Source of the DNA: Mycoemilia scoparia
Lineage: Eukaryota; Kickxellomycota; Kickxellomycetes; Kickxellales; Kickxellaceae
Direction: 5' to 3'
Assembly (NCBI GenBank): GCA_027575805.1
Contig: JANBPU010000005.1
Span: 267,773-331,772 of the forward strand
DNA: 64,000 bases
Numbering within the stretch: the first letter of the stretch is position 1; each line of letters begins with the position of its first letter. Positions 23,206-34,781 of this stretch are shown piece after piece. Under the pieces are notes generated by a model. The model was given only the letters and a program-made list of their open reading frames with translations. It did no database searches and was not told the DNA's origin. Position numbers and translations under genes: made by a program.

Positions 23206-26200
23206 TTATTGCTTTTTAGGGCCCGATTTCTTTTCTTGAGGAGATGATGAGGGGGTTGGTGCTTTTGTAGCTGATCCAGTCTTTTGAGGACTCCTATTTT
23301 TAATTTGTTGCTGCTGTGGCTGAGGTTTGAGAGCCATTTGTTTCTTGGCTACTGGTGTCGCGGGCCTCACTACCTGTCCTTGCAGACTTTTGGTAGGGCC
23401 GGACGTTCCTGACTTTATTGGCGTACTTGGGGAAGAGACAGATGGGCTAGCAATTCTCCGCTGTATTGGTTTGGGCTGAGTAATGTTTGTTGTTGCGGCC
23501 ACAGTCGTTGGCAGAGAGTTGGAAGAGGCAAGCGATGCTGTGGCGGAAGGATGGCCAGGGTTGGACTGATGATGTTGTTGTTGAGCTGGAATTTGTGGCC
23601 TTTGTGGTTGCAAGCTGGAGGTTGGGCGTGGGCTGACTATAGAAGGCTGTGAGTTGTGTGGAGCCATGGTGTTCAGTGCCTGCTGGGGTTGTTGCTGTGA
23701 TGCACCAGTGGTTCCAAAGTTATTTGCAGGTGCTGCGGTGCTTCTGTTGAAAGCGAGCCCCATCTGGGCCATGAGGGCCTGGGTTTGCATTGGCGTGAGT
23801 GGCGACGACTGATTTGCAGCCATGGCCATCAGCATGGCCTGCTTCTGCCTTAACGAAAGGTTCTGGGGGGTTGGTCGTTGGTTACCAGTTTCGGCTAGCA
23901 TCGATTGAAGCAGAGCATTTGAGGCAGCAATTGCTGATGACATCTGTTGGTTTCCTCCCATTTGGGCGACATTAGCACCCTGGGTAACTGCCGGCTTTGG
24001 TGAGCCAGAATCAGCATTCGCTGGTGCAGTACTGGATGCTCTGGCTTGGTTTTGTGAAGTACCTGGCGTTCCAGGTACAGCAGTGGGCCTTTGCTGTTGA
24101 TTTTGTGCTTGGGCTTGTTGTGCCTGCTGTTGTGCTTGCTGCTGTGCCTGTTGCTGAAGGAATAGCTGCTGGCGAAGCCTTAGAAGATTCATTTGAGCAG
24201 CATTAGGGTTCATTTGGGCATGGTTTGGATGTGCACCTTGCTGAGGAAGTCCACTTGCAGCTGCTCCAGCTAATTGCTGCTGTTGTTGTTGTGTCTGTTG
24301 TTGTGCCTGCTGCTGCTTTTGCAACAACTGGGCTGCTAGGATCTGTTGTGCTGTAGGATTCACACCCTTATTGTTCAGCATGTTTACCCTGGCAGCGTTC
24401 ATGTTCTGCAACTGTTGCAATCTCAGTAACTCTTGTTGCTGTTGTGGAGTCAATCCAGGTCTCATATTCGGCACGCCATGCTGGTTTTGTTGCTGAGGCG
24501 ATTGCTGATGTTGGGCCTGTTGCTGCTGCTGTAACTGCTGGAATTGTATTTGTTGAAGCTGGTGCTGCCTAAGTCTCTGCAATAGGAGTTGCTGTTGTGC
24601 TTGTTGCTGTTGTGCCTGCTGTTGCTGCTGCTGCTGCTGTTGTTGTTGCTGCTGTTGATATATAGCCATCAAACCAAACTTCTGTTGAGAGCTTAAATGT
24701 GCCAGTTGCAGAGGCGAAAGATTAGACAAGTATTGGGCAAACTGGTTCTGGGCCATCGCATTTGAAACTGGGGTCTGGCGAGAAGCGGCCGTTGCGGCAG
24801 TCATTTGAGAAAGGTTGATGTTTCCAACTGGCTGCTGGCCCGCTTGTGTTTGTTGAGCTCCACTCATCATTTGGGCGATAATACCTGGATTGGAGTTGGT
24901 AAGCCCCATCGATGTAAGGTGCTGAATGGGGGTGGGAGACCCACCAGTATTTTGCTGCTGAGCACTCGACACTGGCGTTTGCTTTGGAGTTCTCTGACTT
25001 GTTGCTTGCAATTGCTGTTGTTGCTGTGGGGAAAGCTGGCCATGTATCTGCTGGGCCTGTGGACTGTTTTTTCCACCCATTGGAGGCGTAACCCCTCGAT
25101 TGGCAGCAATTGCTTTCTGCACCTGTGGCGATGAGGAAACTGACGGCGCCATCATGTTGCTGGTCTTTGGACGGCTTGTCATCTGTGGTGAGGAGTAACT
25201 AGCTGCCACTGCTGGGCTCATTGGTGTCTGTGCCCCTGATGTTTGAGCCATGTATGATGTATTGGGCGTAGCCGATATTCCAGACATTGCTGTAGGCTGT
25301 GTATTTGCTACTGTGGCAGTTTCCTGGACAGCCTGGCTTGTTACAACCCCAGCTTGAAGGCGGCTGGCCATGGCTTGAGCAAGGGCAGGAGGAATCTGGA
25401 TTTGCTGCCCTGCAGCCCGTGCTTGGAGAATCATCGAAATCTGCTCATGAGTAAGCTTGGACCATGCTTGGGCAAGAGCTGGGCTGATGTTGTTCACCCC
25501 CTGGTTTTGGCCTGGCGAAGTGATCTGAGCAGCATTTTGCATGTTGTTTGCAACTGCCGCAGGGCTACCCATAGGCCTAACAAAGGGACGCACCCCCATC
25601 TGGGCTCCTCCGATGGGCCTTATGCCCGCAGGCGTAGTCGCAGATGGTGTTGAGGGCATAGCATGGGATGACACAACTGGAGATGGCGTAGCTTGTGGCA
25701 TGGGTCGGAATTGCATAGGCTAAATAATAAATAAGAGAAATTTTAGAAATATGAAATAGTTGGGAAGTTGTATTTATATTTTGATGGTATCAGTTTAAAC
25801 TTACTCTCTGTACATGGGGCAATCCAGCTTGATGTTGATGCTGCTGTTGGAGTGCAATGGCAGCAGCAGCCATTTGACGTTGCTCGAGCATATACTGTTG
25901 CATATGTCTTTCTTTCTCATACTTTATACGACTCAATTCAATTGGAGTGTAAACCACCTGGTCTGACGGGAGTCTTTCAATCTTGCGGGTTGGTGCAAGC
26001 TGAGATTTGGTTTCGGATTGAAGCTTCTTGGCCTCCTGTGCAGTGCTGTATACTGCCGTGTGGTCAATGAGTTTGGCAGCCAGCTGTTTGGGCTTGATGG
26101 TATGGTGTAATGGGTGTTGTGGAATGGTCTTATACCACATTCGAGATTTGTCTTTCCTTTCAGCAGCTAACTTAGATGTAGACCTGGATAGCGCTATCTC

Positions 26201-28568
26201 GGCATTGCCAAGTATTGGCCTTTCTCTGAGCAAGCTTGACCACCTCTCATAGCAATCCTGTGGTGTTAGGCTTCTTGTCCTGTACAACCCAATTGCATTA
26301 TTAAATGACTGTGCTATTAGCTTCCAGTTTCCGCTATAGTTGATTACGATCTCAATAAGGGCGTTGTCAATCTCTTTGGTCCATGAAAGAGGTCTGTGTG
26401 TCTGGCTTTCTGACGAGCTCTGTGTCATCTCTGGAGCAGGGAATCTTGTTGTAGGCATTGAGGATAGCTGTCTCTTAATCGACTTGTCTTGACTGCTTGG
26501 AAGGAATAAATCTATCCTGGTAGGAGCAGGCTTTATGTTCTTGAACAGAGATGTCTGCAATGGGTTGGGATGGCTATGTTTCTGTATCAACTGGCTATCT
26601 ATTAGTCTATTTGGAAGAACCACATCAGCATCAGTTTCATTGGTGTCTTCACCGATACCATTCGCAACGTCCCACATTGTTTTACAGATGGGTACCAGAA
26701 TATTTTCTTCCAACAGGCTTTGATATGGTGCATCTGTTGCTGGATCGGGCAACCCGAAAATAGGTATGTCAGACAAGAGAGGCATTTCGGGATCTTGGAA
26801 TAAGTCAAGTAATACATTAAGGCTTTCTTCATCAAAGGATAAAAGTGCGTCGTATATTGCCTCCTGAGATGGGACAACTGCACCCGTTCCACCAGGCTCA
26901 TCATCATCATCATCATCATCGAATAGTCCAAAAATATTTTTGCCATCCTCTGCCCTTTGAGTCGATTTTTCGACTCCATTGTTTTTGGAAGTTGTAATTC
27001 CACCATTCTCACCGGAAAACAGTGAGCATTCTAACTTTGGTACTTTTGCTATACTGTTGCCTTTACCATTCTCTTCAAGTGTTAAGCCTGGTGATGGTGG
27101 CTCCTTTCTTTTTTTGCCAGACAACTTTCTCCTCTATATAAATAGGATATTATGTTGTTAATATATCAACAGTTGGCATGCAATATCTTTATTTGTAAAC
27201 ACATACCCTTCTAACAGTTAATTTGGACTTGTCTAATGCATTGTGGTATTCCTCTATCCATTTTGAAACGGTTTTCGCAATGGCTATCCTGAGCTTTTTT
27301 GATTCATGTATATCCTGCTGGTACCAACCCTGTTTATCAAAAGTGCCCATATACACACAGTTTTAACCACCAAATACTTTTTACACAACATATATGCAGG
27401 GTCCAAAATTTATTGTTATATTGTCTTACCATTTCCTCCAGCAAATAATCCCAGTGTGTTTTCGACCGGGGCATCGATTTATGCTGCTTTATTTGGTAAA
27501 ACGACCATTTACCTTCTTTCTTTAGATCATCGATTCTTTGGAGAAGTCGAGCCTGGATAAGTTCTTCTCTGGCTAGCCTCCATGCATCTATTGTTTGTAG
27601 TTTTTTGGAATCGTGTAAGACTTTTACCAATGGCTGTTCATCTGTTCTAAGTCTCCACCAGTTGATGCTCTGGGCAGATTCTTCTGCTTTTTGGGTCTGG
27701 TGCAAATCTGAGCTAAAGCGGAAGCAGGATAAGTATGAAGACTCATGACTTCCTGCGTTCTCATAAAAGCGGTCTATCGGTGGTGGATACATGTTTATGT
27801 CTATGTCCTATACATTAAATTTGAATGATGACCTTGTAAATATATCATATAATTTGTAATAAATAAAATAGAAATAAAAGTGGTATGCATATTTTAATTA
27901 CTACTCACAAGCTTCTTTATGGATTCGGAAGAAACTCCTTGGCTATCGTCTTCTTTTACTAATCGAACTTTATGACCCCTCTATAAAAGTTTTGTGTAAA
28001 ATCGATCAATATGACACTGGTCTCATTGGGATGTGTCCATCAGCAGTGTGTACATTCTTTAGAGATAAATCAACGCAGTGGCACTTACCGCAATTGACTC
28101 AAACATATCATCGTTGAATGTCATTTGCTTGAATTTTATATATGATCCGTCATTAGGCGATTTGCTATTCTCTGGATCAAGGTGGGCGTCCATGATTTGT
28201 TTTTCATCATTTTCTGTGTTCAAATTATCGTAGTACCACCTATATAGCTGCTTGAATAGACCTTCTCTCTCTTTATATAGCTCTCTAATAAAAATAAAGT
28301 CATCGAGAATTATATTGGTATTAGTACCATCAATGTGCAAAGGTGGATAGTATTAGCTCTGGTCATTGCGAAAGCTTCGCTTACTTTAAACACGCATTTT
28401 CGTTTTCCAATTCCTCTTCATCGAGTGTACTCTACAATGACATCAAAGACAATAATGGTACCATTAAATCAAAAAGATCTTTTAGTATTTCTAGGTGCAC
28501 ATATCATAAATATTGAATTGATCAAAGCTTACATTTGGCGGCAACTGAGTCTCACAGCTATTACTCAT
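23206..28568 (-). CDS. EAF1: NuA4 scaffold EAF1/VID21-like protein (HSA + SANT + Gln-rich tail), 8 exons
   Basis: Eaf1 is the platform subunit of the NuA4 histone acetyltransferase. Exons 28568-28533, 28431-28385, 28284-28089, 27980-27909, 27807-27430, about 27317-27207, 27133-25805 and 25719-23206 sum to 4,683 nt, giving 1,560 residues. An N-terminal coiled coil (TLDEEELENENACLKELYKE) is followed by the HSA region (RSKTHWDYLLEEM, then KLRIAIAKTVSKWIEEYH). An acidic run of about seven Asp comes next. The SANT/Myb domain at about 520-585 reads PLSWTKEIDNALIEIVINYS with NWKLIAQSFN and CYERW. The last exon encodes about 838 residues dominated by Gln, Ala, Pro and Ser, with poly-Gln runs of up to about 15. 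No helicase domain is present, so it is EAF1 and not SWR1/EP400-type ATPase. The acceptor of exon 6 can be 27317 or 27314. Confidence 0.85.
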
Positions 28569-29417
28569 TATTAATATAATATACTATTGTTTATAAATAT
28601 CGTAGGCCAAATCAAATATGTCGGCGTATTTTATAGCTATTTTTGAAATCAGACCAACAGAATAGCGACCTTTATCCCCTTTATTTGATAATTCAGCCTA
28701 TGGTTTAATTGTAATGTTTTTTAAATAAGCCAAAATACATTCACAATCCAAACTTCAGATATCTTCACCTCGGATATTGAATAATAGCGTGTTATGGGTT
28801 CATGATTAGTTTGATCACTTAATCAGATTACGGATTCCAACATTTGGCAGAGTCTCTACTAAAAGTGTACTAGAGCCCTATGATTAAGCATTTTATTACT
28901 TCTAGAGAGGTAGAGCTATATATGCCACATATACTAAGATTTGTATTTACCACATTAAATAAAATAATCCAGTTTGGGCCATAAAAAAAACAAAGACTAA
29001 ACCTAACACCTTGAATTTTTAATGACCCATAACTATCTTTTGAATAATATATATACCCAAAAAAATACGGGGGTAAAACCTGGACACTATTAGAGGAGAC
29101 TTTGAAATTTCCTCCTGGTCTGTTGTTTTGTTCAGTCTAGATGTAACTGTATTTCCAAAGTAATATTGAATACAAATTTAAACACTGAAAAGAAAATTAA
29201 TTTTGTATTCACAACAACAACATCAAGATTTTAAATAAGCCTACATTCGATCAAATTTCACAGGTGTCCTTAAACAAAAATGATGGGTCTCTAGGAAATG
29301 TATATGAAATGGTTTGTGATTAGATCAAAATCTGATGAGGTCCCACTATTTCTGCCTATCATACATTTGATCACTAGTGAAATCTCAATAAAAATAAACA
29401 TTATCTGCAATAGCCAG
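28569..29417. other. Upstream region of EAF1
   Basis: About 850 bp, strongly AT-rich, with no supported gene. It ends at a family-1 element. Confidence 0.4.
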
Positions 29418-29543
29418 ATATATGAGAGATAATTCTTGGACAGTATCTTTTGGTGGTCAATGATAATAGGAGCAATCACAGCCGAATGGATAACCACCAC
29501 TTATTAGTAAATCACCACCCTTCAAAAATAATTGCTTTCGATT
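29418..29543. repeat. Family-1 foldback element, copy c (27 bp past LysRS stop)
   Basis: Left end ATATGAGAGATAATTCTTGG is diverged from the TTTTTGAAG consensus. The right end has ACCACCCTTCAAAAATAATT. The core TTTTGGTGGTCAATGATAAT and GGAGCAATCACAGCCGAATG matches other copies in inverse orientation. The outer right boundary is uncertain by about 10 bp. Confidence 0.7.
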
Positions 29544-29569
29544 TCTAAATAATACTTTTAAAAAAAAAG

Positions 29570-31563
29570 TCAAGAATCTTCCTGAGGCTTTTTCAAATTT
29601 TGGGGTCTCATTACAGGAAAAGCTATGGTTTCTCTTAAATGTGATACTTCAGATAACAATGCGACAACACGATCTATGCCCATTCCCCAGCCACTGGTTG
29701 GTGGTAACCCGTATTCAAGTGCATCACAAAATTCCAAGTCAGGTTGAGGAACTTCTTGGTCACCACCCAACCTATCGATATTTTGCCTTTGGAACCGTTC
29801 TCGTTGGTCGTCCGGGTCGTTCAGTTCTTCATACGCATTGACGATTTCTTTTCCATTTACGAAAAGCTCGAACCTTCCAGATATGGTCTTTTCCTTGTTT
29901 ATTGCTTTTGCTAATGGGCTCATCACTGTTGGGTGGTTAAGGATAAATGTAGGCTGTATGCAACGGGGTTCAATAAACGTGGATATCAAGTGGTCCATTA
30001 TTCTAGGGATGTTGTGAGGCTCACTGGGAAATGGAATGCTCAGTTCTCTACATAGACTTAACAATTGGTCAACCGAGTCTATAAACAAAATATAAAGCAG
30101 TTAGGGCATTGTATGCATATATGAGCGTGCTGGCCTCTGTGTGTAAACTGTTGTATTTTCATTTACCAGGTTCATCAAGATCTGGCAGCTTTGTCCCCAT
30201 GTGCTCTTCCAATGCTGGTATTACATAAACACGATTAAATGGAGGCTTAAAGCTAACTTTAACCCTGTCTCCATTCTTTTGGATGACCTGGACTTCATCG
30301 GTACCACGAATTGTGGTCGTGAGTTCATGTAAAAGATTCTCGGTCATGGAAATTAATCCGTCTAAATTGGTATATGCTTGGTAAAACTCGCAGGTTGTGA
30401 ATTCCGGATTATGGTCGGTATCCACACCCTCATTTCTAAACTGCTTGCCAATCTCGTATACCTTTTCAATGCCACCGATTACGAGTTTCTACATTTGCAC
30501 ACACCAAGCGTTGGTCTTCCAGTTGATAAACCATTGATACTTCAACCAATAAAGAGAGCGCACCAGATATAATTATATAGCTAGCTAGCTAACTAACTAA
30601 CTAACATACCTTTAGAAACAGCTCAGGAGCAATTCTTAGATACATATCTAGATCAGCCCCAAAAGCATTAGATCTTGTAATAAATGGCTTAGCATTAGCA
30701 CCGCCAACTTCAGTAGACAAAATGGGAGTTTCTACTTCCACAAACCCGCGTGTATCTAGAAACTGTCTTATACCTTTCAAAACCTTTGAGCGAACAAGAA
30801 TATTAGAAACGGATTTCTTGTTAACGATCAGATCCAAGTGTCTGTGTCTAAATCTGCGCTCAGGCTCGCGTAACCCAGATTTGAAAGGAATATCATGATA
30901 ACATGGGGAAAGGATTTTGAGGTCGCTACTAACAAATACGCTTAGTTCGCCTGTATTTGTTTTTCCAATAAACCCTGTTGCACTTATTATATCGCCAGCG
31001 CGTATGCCTTTATTGAGCACAATAAATTCGTCTATTGGGCCCGTGTATCTGGCTTTCGAAGAAACAACCTGGATCGATCGCCCATTTTGAGTAACCCCAT
31101 AGAATATGAGCTTCTTGCTTGCTTCGCGCTTATGTGTAACGCGTCCATGTATAGTAGTTAATACTGTCGCTGACCCATCATTCTTCTCCCCATTCTGCAG
31201 CCTGGTATCCCAAGTATCCACCAGGTCGCCGATCTCTGAAAGAGGGGCGATACTGGGATCTGGATGAACATAGCGGGGATACAAATCGATGTTGTGACTT
31301 TTGAAATAGCTTTGGCGAATATGTTTCGATGGCATTGACGATGAATCATCCTTGCCGCCTGTCTTATTAGCTGGTGGCGAATCCGAGACATCTGATGTAT
31401 CATTCAAAGCTGCTGTGGTTGATATCGAAACAGTGGGGGTGAGGATCGGCATCATCATCGTTATCATCAGGTGCTGTTGGTATTGATGATAAATACTCCT
31501 TCCAACTGATACTGAAGCACACCGAGCTAATGGTTTTTTTGTCGCATTTAGTAGTGCATACAT
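29570..31563 (-). CDS. MSK1: Lysyl-tRNA synthetase, probably mitochondrial (class II), 3 exons
   Basis: Charges tRNA-Lys. Exons 31563-30610, 30488-30167 and 30078-29570 sum to 1,785 nt, giving 594 residues. The first 60 residues are basic and Ser/Thr/His-rich without early acidic residues (ALLNATKKPLARCASVSVGR), consistent with a matrix presequence. An OB-fold anticodon-binding domain follows (LTTIHGRVTHKREASKKLIF). Class IIb motifs come next: motif 1 ETPILSTEVGGANAKPF, motif 2 around YEIGKQFRNEGVDTDHNPEF and TCEFYQAY, and motif 3 GLPPTSGWGMGIDRV. The sequence diverges from the usual cytosolic form, which fits an MSK1-type enzyme. Dual localisation by an internal start cannot be excluded. Confidence 0.9.
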
Positions 31564-32227
31564 TATTATATAGATCAGACCAGGTCGGTCAACTTTTGTG
31601 AACTGTCGAGTTTGAAAAATAACGCGGTCTGTCTGGGCAAGGAGGTTGTGGCAAGGTAATATTTTATTTTGATCTCGCGGTTGGCGGCGGCAACGATGTG
31701 AGAGATATCAATAACAAAAACAAGAAGAAAATGGAGGATACTTGAATCCTGGGCTGGTAATGTATTAGCGTTATGGGCAACGGAATTTTAAACATCCAGA
31801 AACATTTTTCTGTGGGCGATCACACCTCGTTACACATTTGATTAGTAGTAATTGTGCACAGCACACAGTTGGGCGAGAAAAGGGTAATTTTGATGTGCAA
31901 ATTTATTTAAAAGCTTTCCAAAATGTAAAAAGATATAGAAAGTGTTATATTACAGACTGCGCATTGATGAGGACGCATTTAGGGGAGGGGTGGTGGTGGT
32001 GGTGGCTAGGATAGTAGAATGTATTGGGCTATGAGACAAAAAACCAGCAAGAGCCTTTTCTCGACAACGACGATGCGATGATGTTGTGAGGTCAATATAG
32101 AAGCAATTAAGCGGACATCGTTTGTGAGAGCGAGACGAATGTTAGACGACTATTAGGAGCAAAGTATTTTCAAGAAAGTTTGTGGACTAGATGAAAAGGA
32201 TTTGTATGTGATCACGACGATGCTTGC
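31564..32227. other. LysRS promoter and 3' flank of the YABBY-like gene
   Basis: About 660 bp. No gene is seen. A (GGT)n tract occurs near 31990-32005. Confidence 0.4.
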
Positions 32228-32509
32228 TTAAGCGGCAGTGGCATTCTTTGGGTTCTCCTTGGCGGTCTTCCAGAGGAAAGCGACCTGGCGGAAGGCCTCC
32301 TTGTGCTCCATGGTGGGATTCTTGGCCTTGAACTTGGGGAGCTCATTCTTCATGAAGATGTTGTATGGGCTCTGCTTCTTGGCACCACCGGCGGCCTTGG
32401 CTGCAGGAGATTTTGTAACCTTGGCCTTGGTGGTCTTGGCCTTTGGAGAGCTGGGGGCGGCAGCAGCGGCGGCGGTAGAGGACTTCTTGGTGGCAGGAGC
32501 ACGGGGCAT
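32228..32509 (-). CDS. Small YABBY-like HMG protein
   Basis: A 93-residue single-exon basic protein. Residues 1-47 are Ala/Lys/Thr/Ser/Pro-rich (histone H1-like tail). Residues 48-90 form a short HMG-like domain, SPYNIFMKNELPKFKAKNPT then HKEAFRQVAFLWKTAKENP. This matches the C-terminal domain of plant YABBY factors, also found alone in fungal small proteins. Probable role: DNA-binding chromatin component; that is inference from fold and charge. Codon use is GC-rich like NHP6, suggesting high expression. No zinc finger as in plant YABBYs is present. Confidence 0.75.
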   Translation of the reverse strand: MPRAPATKKSSTAAAAAAPSSPKAKTTKAKVTKSPAAKAAGGAKKQSPYNIFMKNELPKFKAKNPTMEHKEAFRQVAFLWKTAKENPKNATAA

Positions 32510-34083
32510 TTTGGTTATGATGAGTATAAAGTATTTGCAAAAAGGCTGGTAGATGTGTAGAGAAAACTAGATGGTAGGAACTATAATGTCAACCATGGGA
32601 GGAAGAGTCCCAAGGGATTTATAGATGGGAGTAATAGGGCAGCAGCCGCATAGCAACATAGCAGGCCTGCAATAGTAGGGGCTATTCGAAAGAGCGGATT
32701 CTATGGTATATGCCTATAGGAAGGCCGTATATTAATGAGACGGCAAAGCCAGGCGCGTTCTCTGAATCCAATGGTGGACTAAGTAAGGTCACAAGTCACT
32801 ACTATTCCTTATCCTATTCGCCCTTGTATAATATAGGGGCTCACTATTCCAAATTATTCTTACCCAGGTTGTGATATATGTGTGAGTAAAAATGCCTTGC
32901 TGCACAATTTGAAGTGCCAGTTTTGGCTTTCCATGCCCACTAATTGCGTGCTGCCTTGCCTTTGATACTTTTTCTATTACTATCACCACGCACACCACCA
33001 TCTGAATGCATATGCATCACACAAGCGGGCGGGCAAGCATATGCTGCCACCATCATTGTTGGGCCTTTGTTCGCGCCTCTCTTAGTGCCCCTCTTTTCCT
33101 ATGTCCTTGTGTGATGAAATCGACTTGTCAACTTTATCTCCCATTTTTCATTCTGAGTGACTCCGCCTGCCTCCCACCCATCACACGCGCGTCGCGTGTT
33201 TTTCTTTTACTTTGAAGCCCAATGCTGCTATTGCTTTTTACTACCATCATCATCACTGCTGCTACTATACTGGAAAAACAATTCTCTTCCATGACACCTT
33301 GGCCTGTGTGGGCCAATGTTGTGTCACTCCCGCTGCTCCTCCTGTGTGCGATACCAAGAAATGTTGTTGTTGCTGCTGCTGCAGATTTTTCTTTCCATCC
33401 AAGCCTGGGCCTTAGCTATTTGCCAGCACCTTTTCGCTCTCCAGAAGGGGTGGGGAGTTTGACATCTCTGCAAATGCTATTTTGGACTCCTCCTGCTATC
33501 CTTCTAAAATAAGCCTCTTATTGACGCTATGTGCGATGCCCATCAGCCCAGCGCATACTATTCTACAGAGCATACAAAGCTAGTGTGCTCTAGCCAATTG
33601 TTTTTGAACAGCCTAAACTTTTTTCTTTGGTGCCATTTTAATTGCTGGAAATTTATCTGAGCATGAACGCTACATGGAGGTTTAGCTTAGCTTGACTGGT
33701 GTGGCATATCGCATGCTCTGCTAGATGACTAAAGCACCTCATCATCATAGAGTATTGCTGGAACATCCAATAGCAGCATCCATTTGGCAGCATATGCTGT
33801 TGCGCAATGGCATCAAATCTCACTACTAGAAAAATTCAAGTAGGCCATTTGAAAGAACCCAGGATGCCAAGTTTGCCTTATTAGTGGCTATTATTACACA
33901 TCAACCAACCATTTGATCATGCCTGTTTTACCAAACAAAGTAGGAAATCCAGTTCACGTTTCCTAAAGAGCAAACTGTTTGCGCCATATTTTGGCCCAGT
34001 GGTGGATGAAGTAGCCCATCGTATTAGGAACAGAGCCTACATGCTGCCAGCTAATTGCCACCCAATAGTCCGCCATTCCCACG
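32510..34083. other. Long intergenic region upstream of the YABBY-like gene
   Basis: About 1.6 kb with no supported gene. A perfect dyad ACACGCG-CGT-CGCGTGT lies at 33183-33199. Otherwise mixed pyrimidine-rich sequence with short open frames on both strands lacking family features. Confidence 0.45.
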
Positions 34084-34242
34084 ATATGGCAGAACCTCCT
34101 TTAAAGGTGTACCAGAAGAATACCCTGGATAATAGCCAATAATCTGCCAGGATCCAGCCAGAGCGTATGTGCTATGGGCCGGTTTTCAGGGAATGTATGA
34201 GGGTGCCTCTCTGTTTCCTTTTGATGGAGAACTTGCCATATG
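34084..34242. repeat. Family-2 foldback element, longest copy
   Basis: The left end ATATGGCAGAACCTCCTTTA and AAGGTGTACCAGAAGAATAC oppose the right end CCTTTTGATGGAGAACTTGC then CATATG. The inverse of the right end (ATATGGCAAGTTCTCCATCA) aligns with the left end. Interior words AATAGCCAATAATCTG recur at 63671-63797. It ends 12 bp before a family-1 copy. Confidence 0.65.
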
Positions 34243-34254
34243 TTTCAGTTGCGC

Positions 34255-34365
34255 ATAAGGGTAGTTGTTTTTGAAGGGTGGCCATTTGTTAACAAATGGT
34301 GATCACCCACTTGGTTGTAATTGCCCCTACCAACATGCACCCTTCAAAAACTATGATCCGTAGCA
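34255..34365. repeat. Family-1 foldback element, copy d
   Basis: Left TAAGGGTAGTTGTTTTTGAA and GGGTGGCC; right GCACCCTTCAAAAACTATGA. It carries a perfect internal palindrome ATTTGTTAACAAAT and the core CACTTGGTTGTAATTGCCCC. Located about 420 bp downstream of the unrecognised gene's stop. Confidence 0.78.
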
Positions 34366-34781
34366 TAGTGGGATGTTTCTCCCATAAATCGGAAAACGTG
34401 TTTCATTTGTTGCTATGTTTGTGGGCAGGCCTGCCAAGGTTTCATAAATCATAACTATAATCGTAGGCAGACATAACCATCAAGTCTGTGTGTTGGGGTG
34501 CAATTCGTCAGCACAGTCTTAAACTACTGCCTGAGATCAACCCTTATTCCTGGCAGAACATGCTCCGTGCTACCTTTGTTGGGTCTCTTTTGGCCCATAT
34601 TGCGTCTTTCGTTGCGGAGTATGCTTTGAAAAGGAATTACAACCCCCTTTCCATTTAGACAAAAAGTAAAAATGATCCCAAACCATGCTTTATATTCACA
34701 TCTATTTGCTAAAAATGCAGAATGCGTGTTCTGTCTTTAATGCCACAATACGCCTTTCTCTTTTAGTTGGCAGTTGCGATA

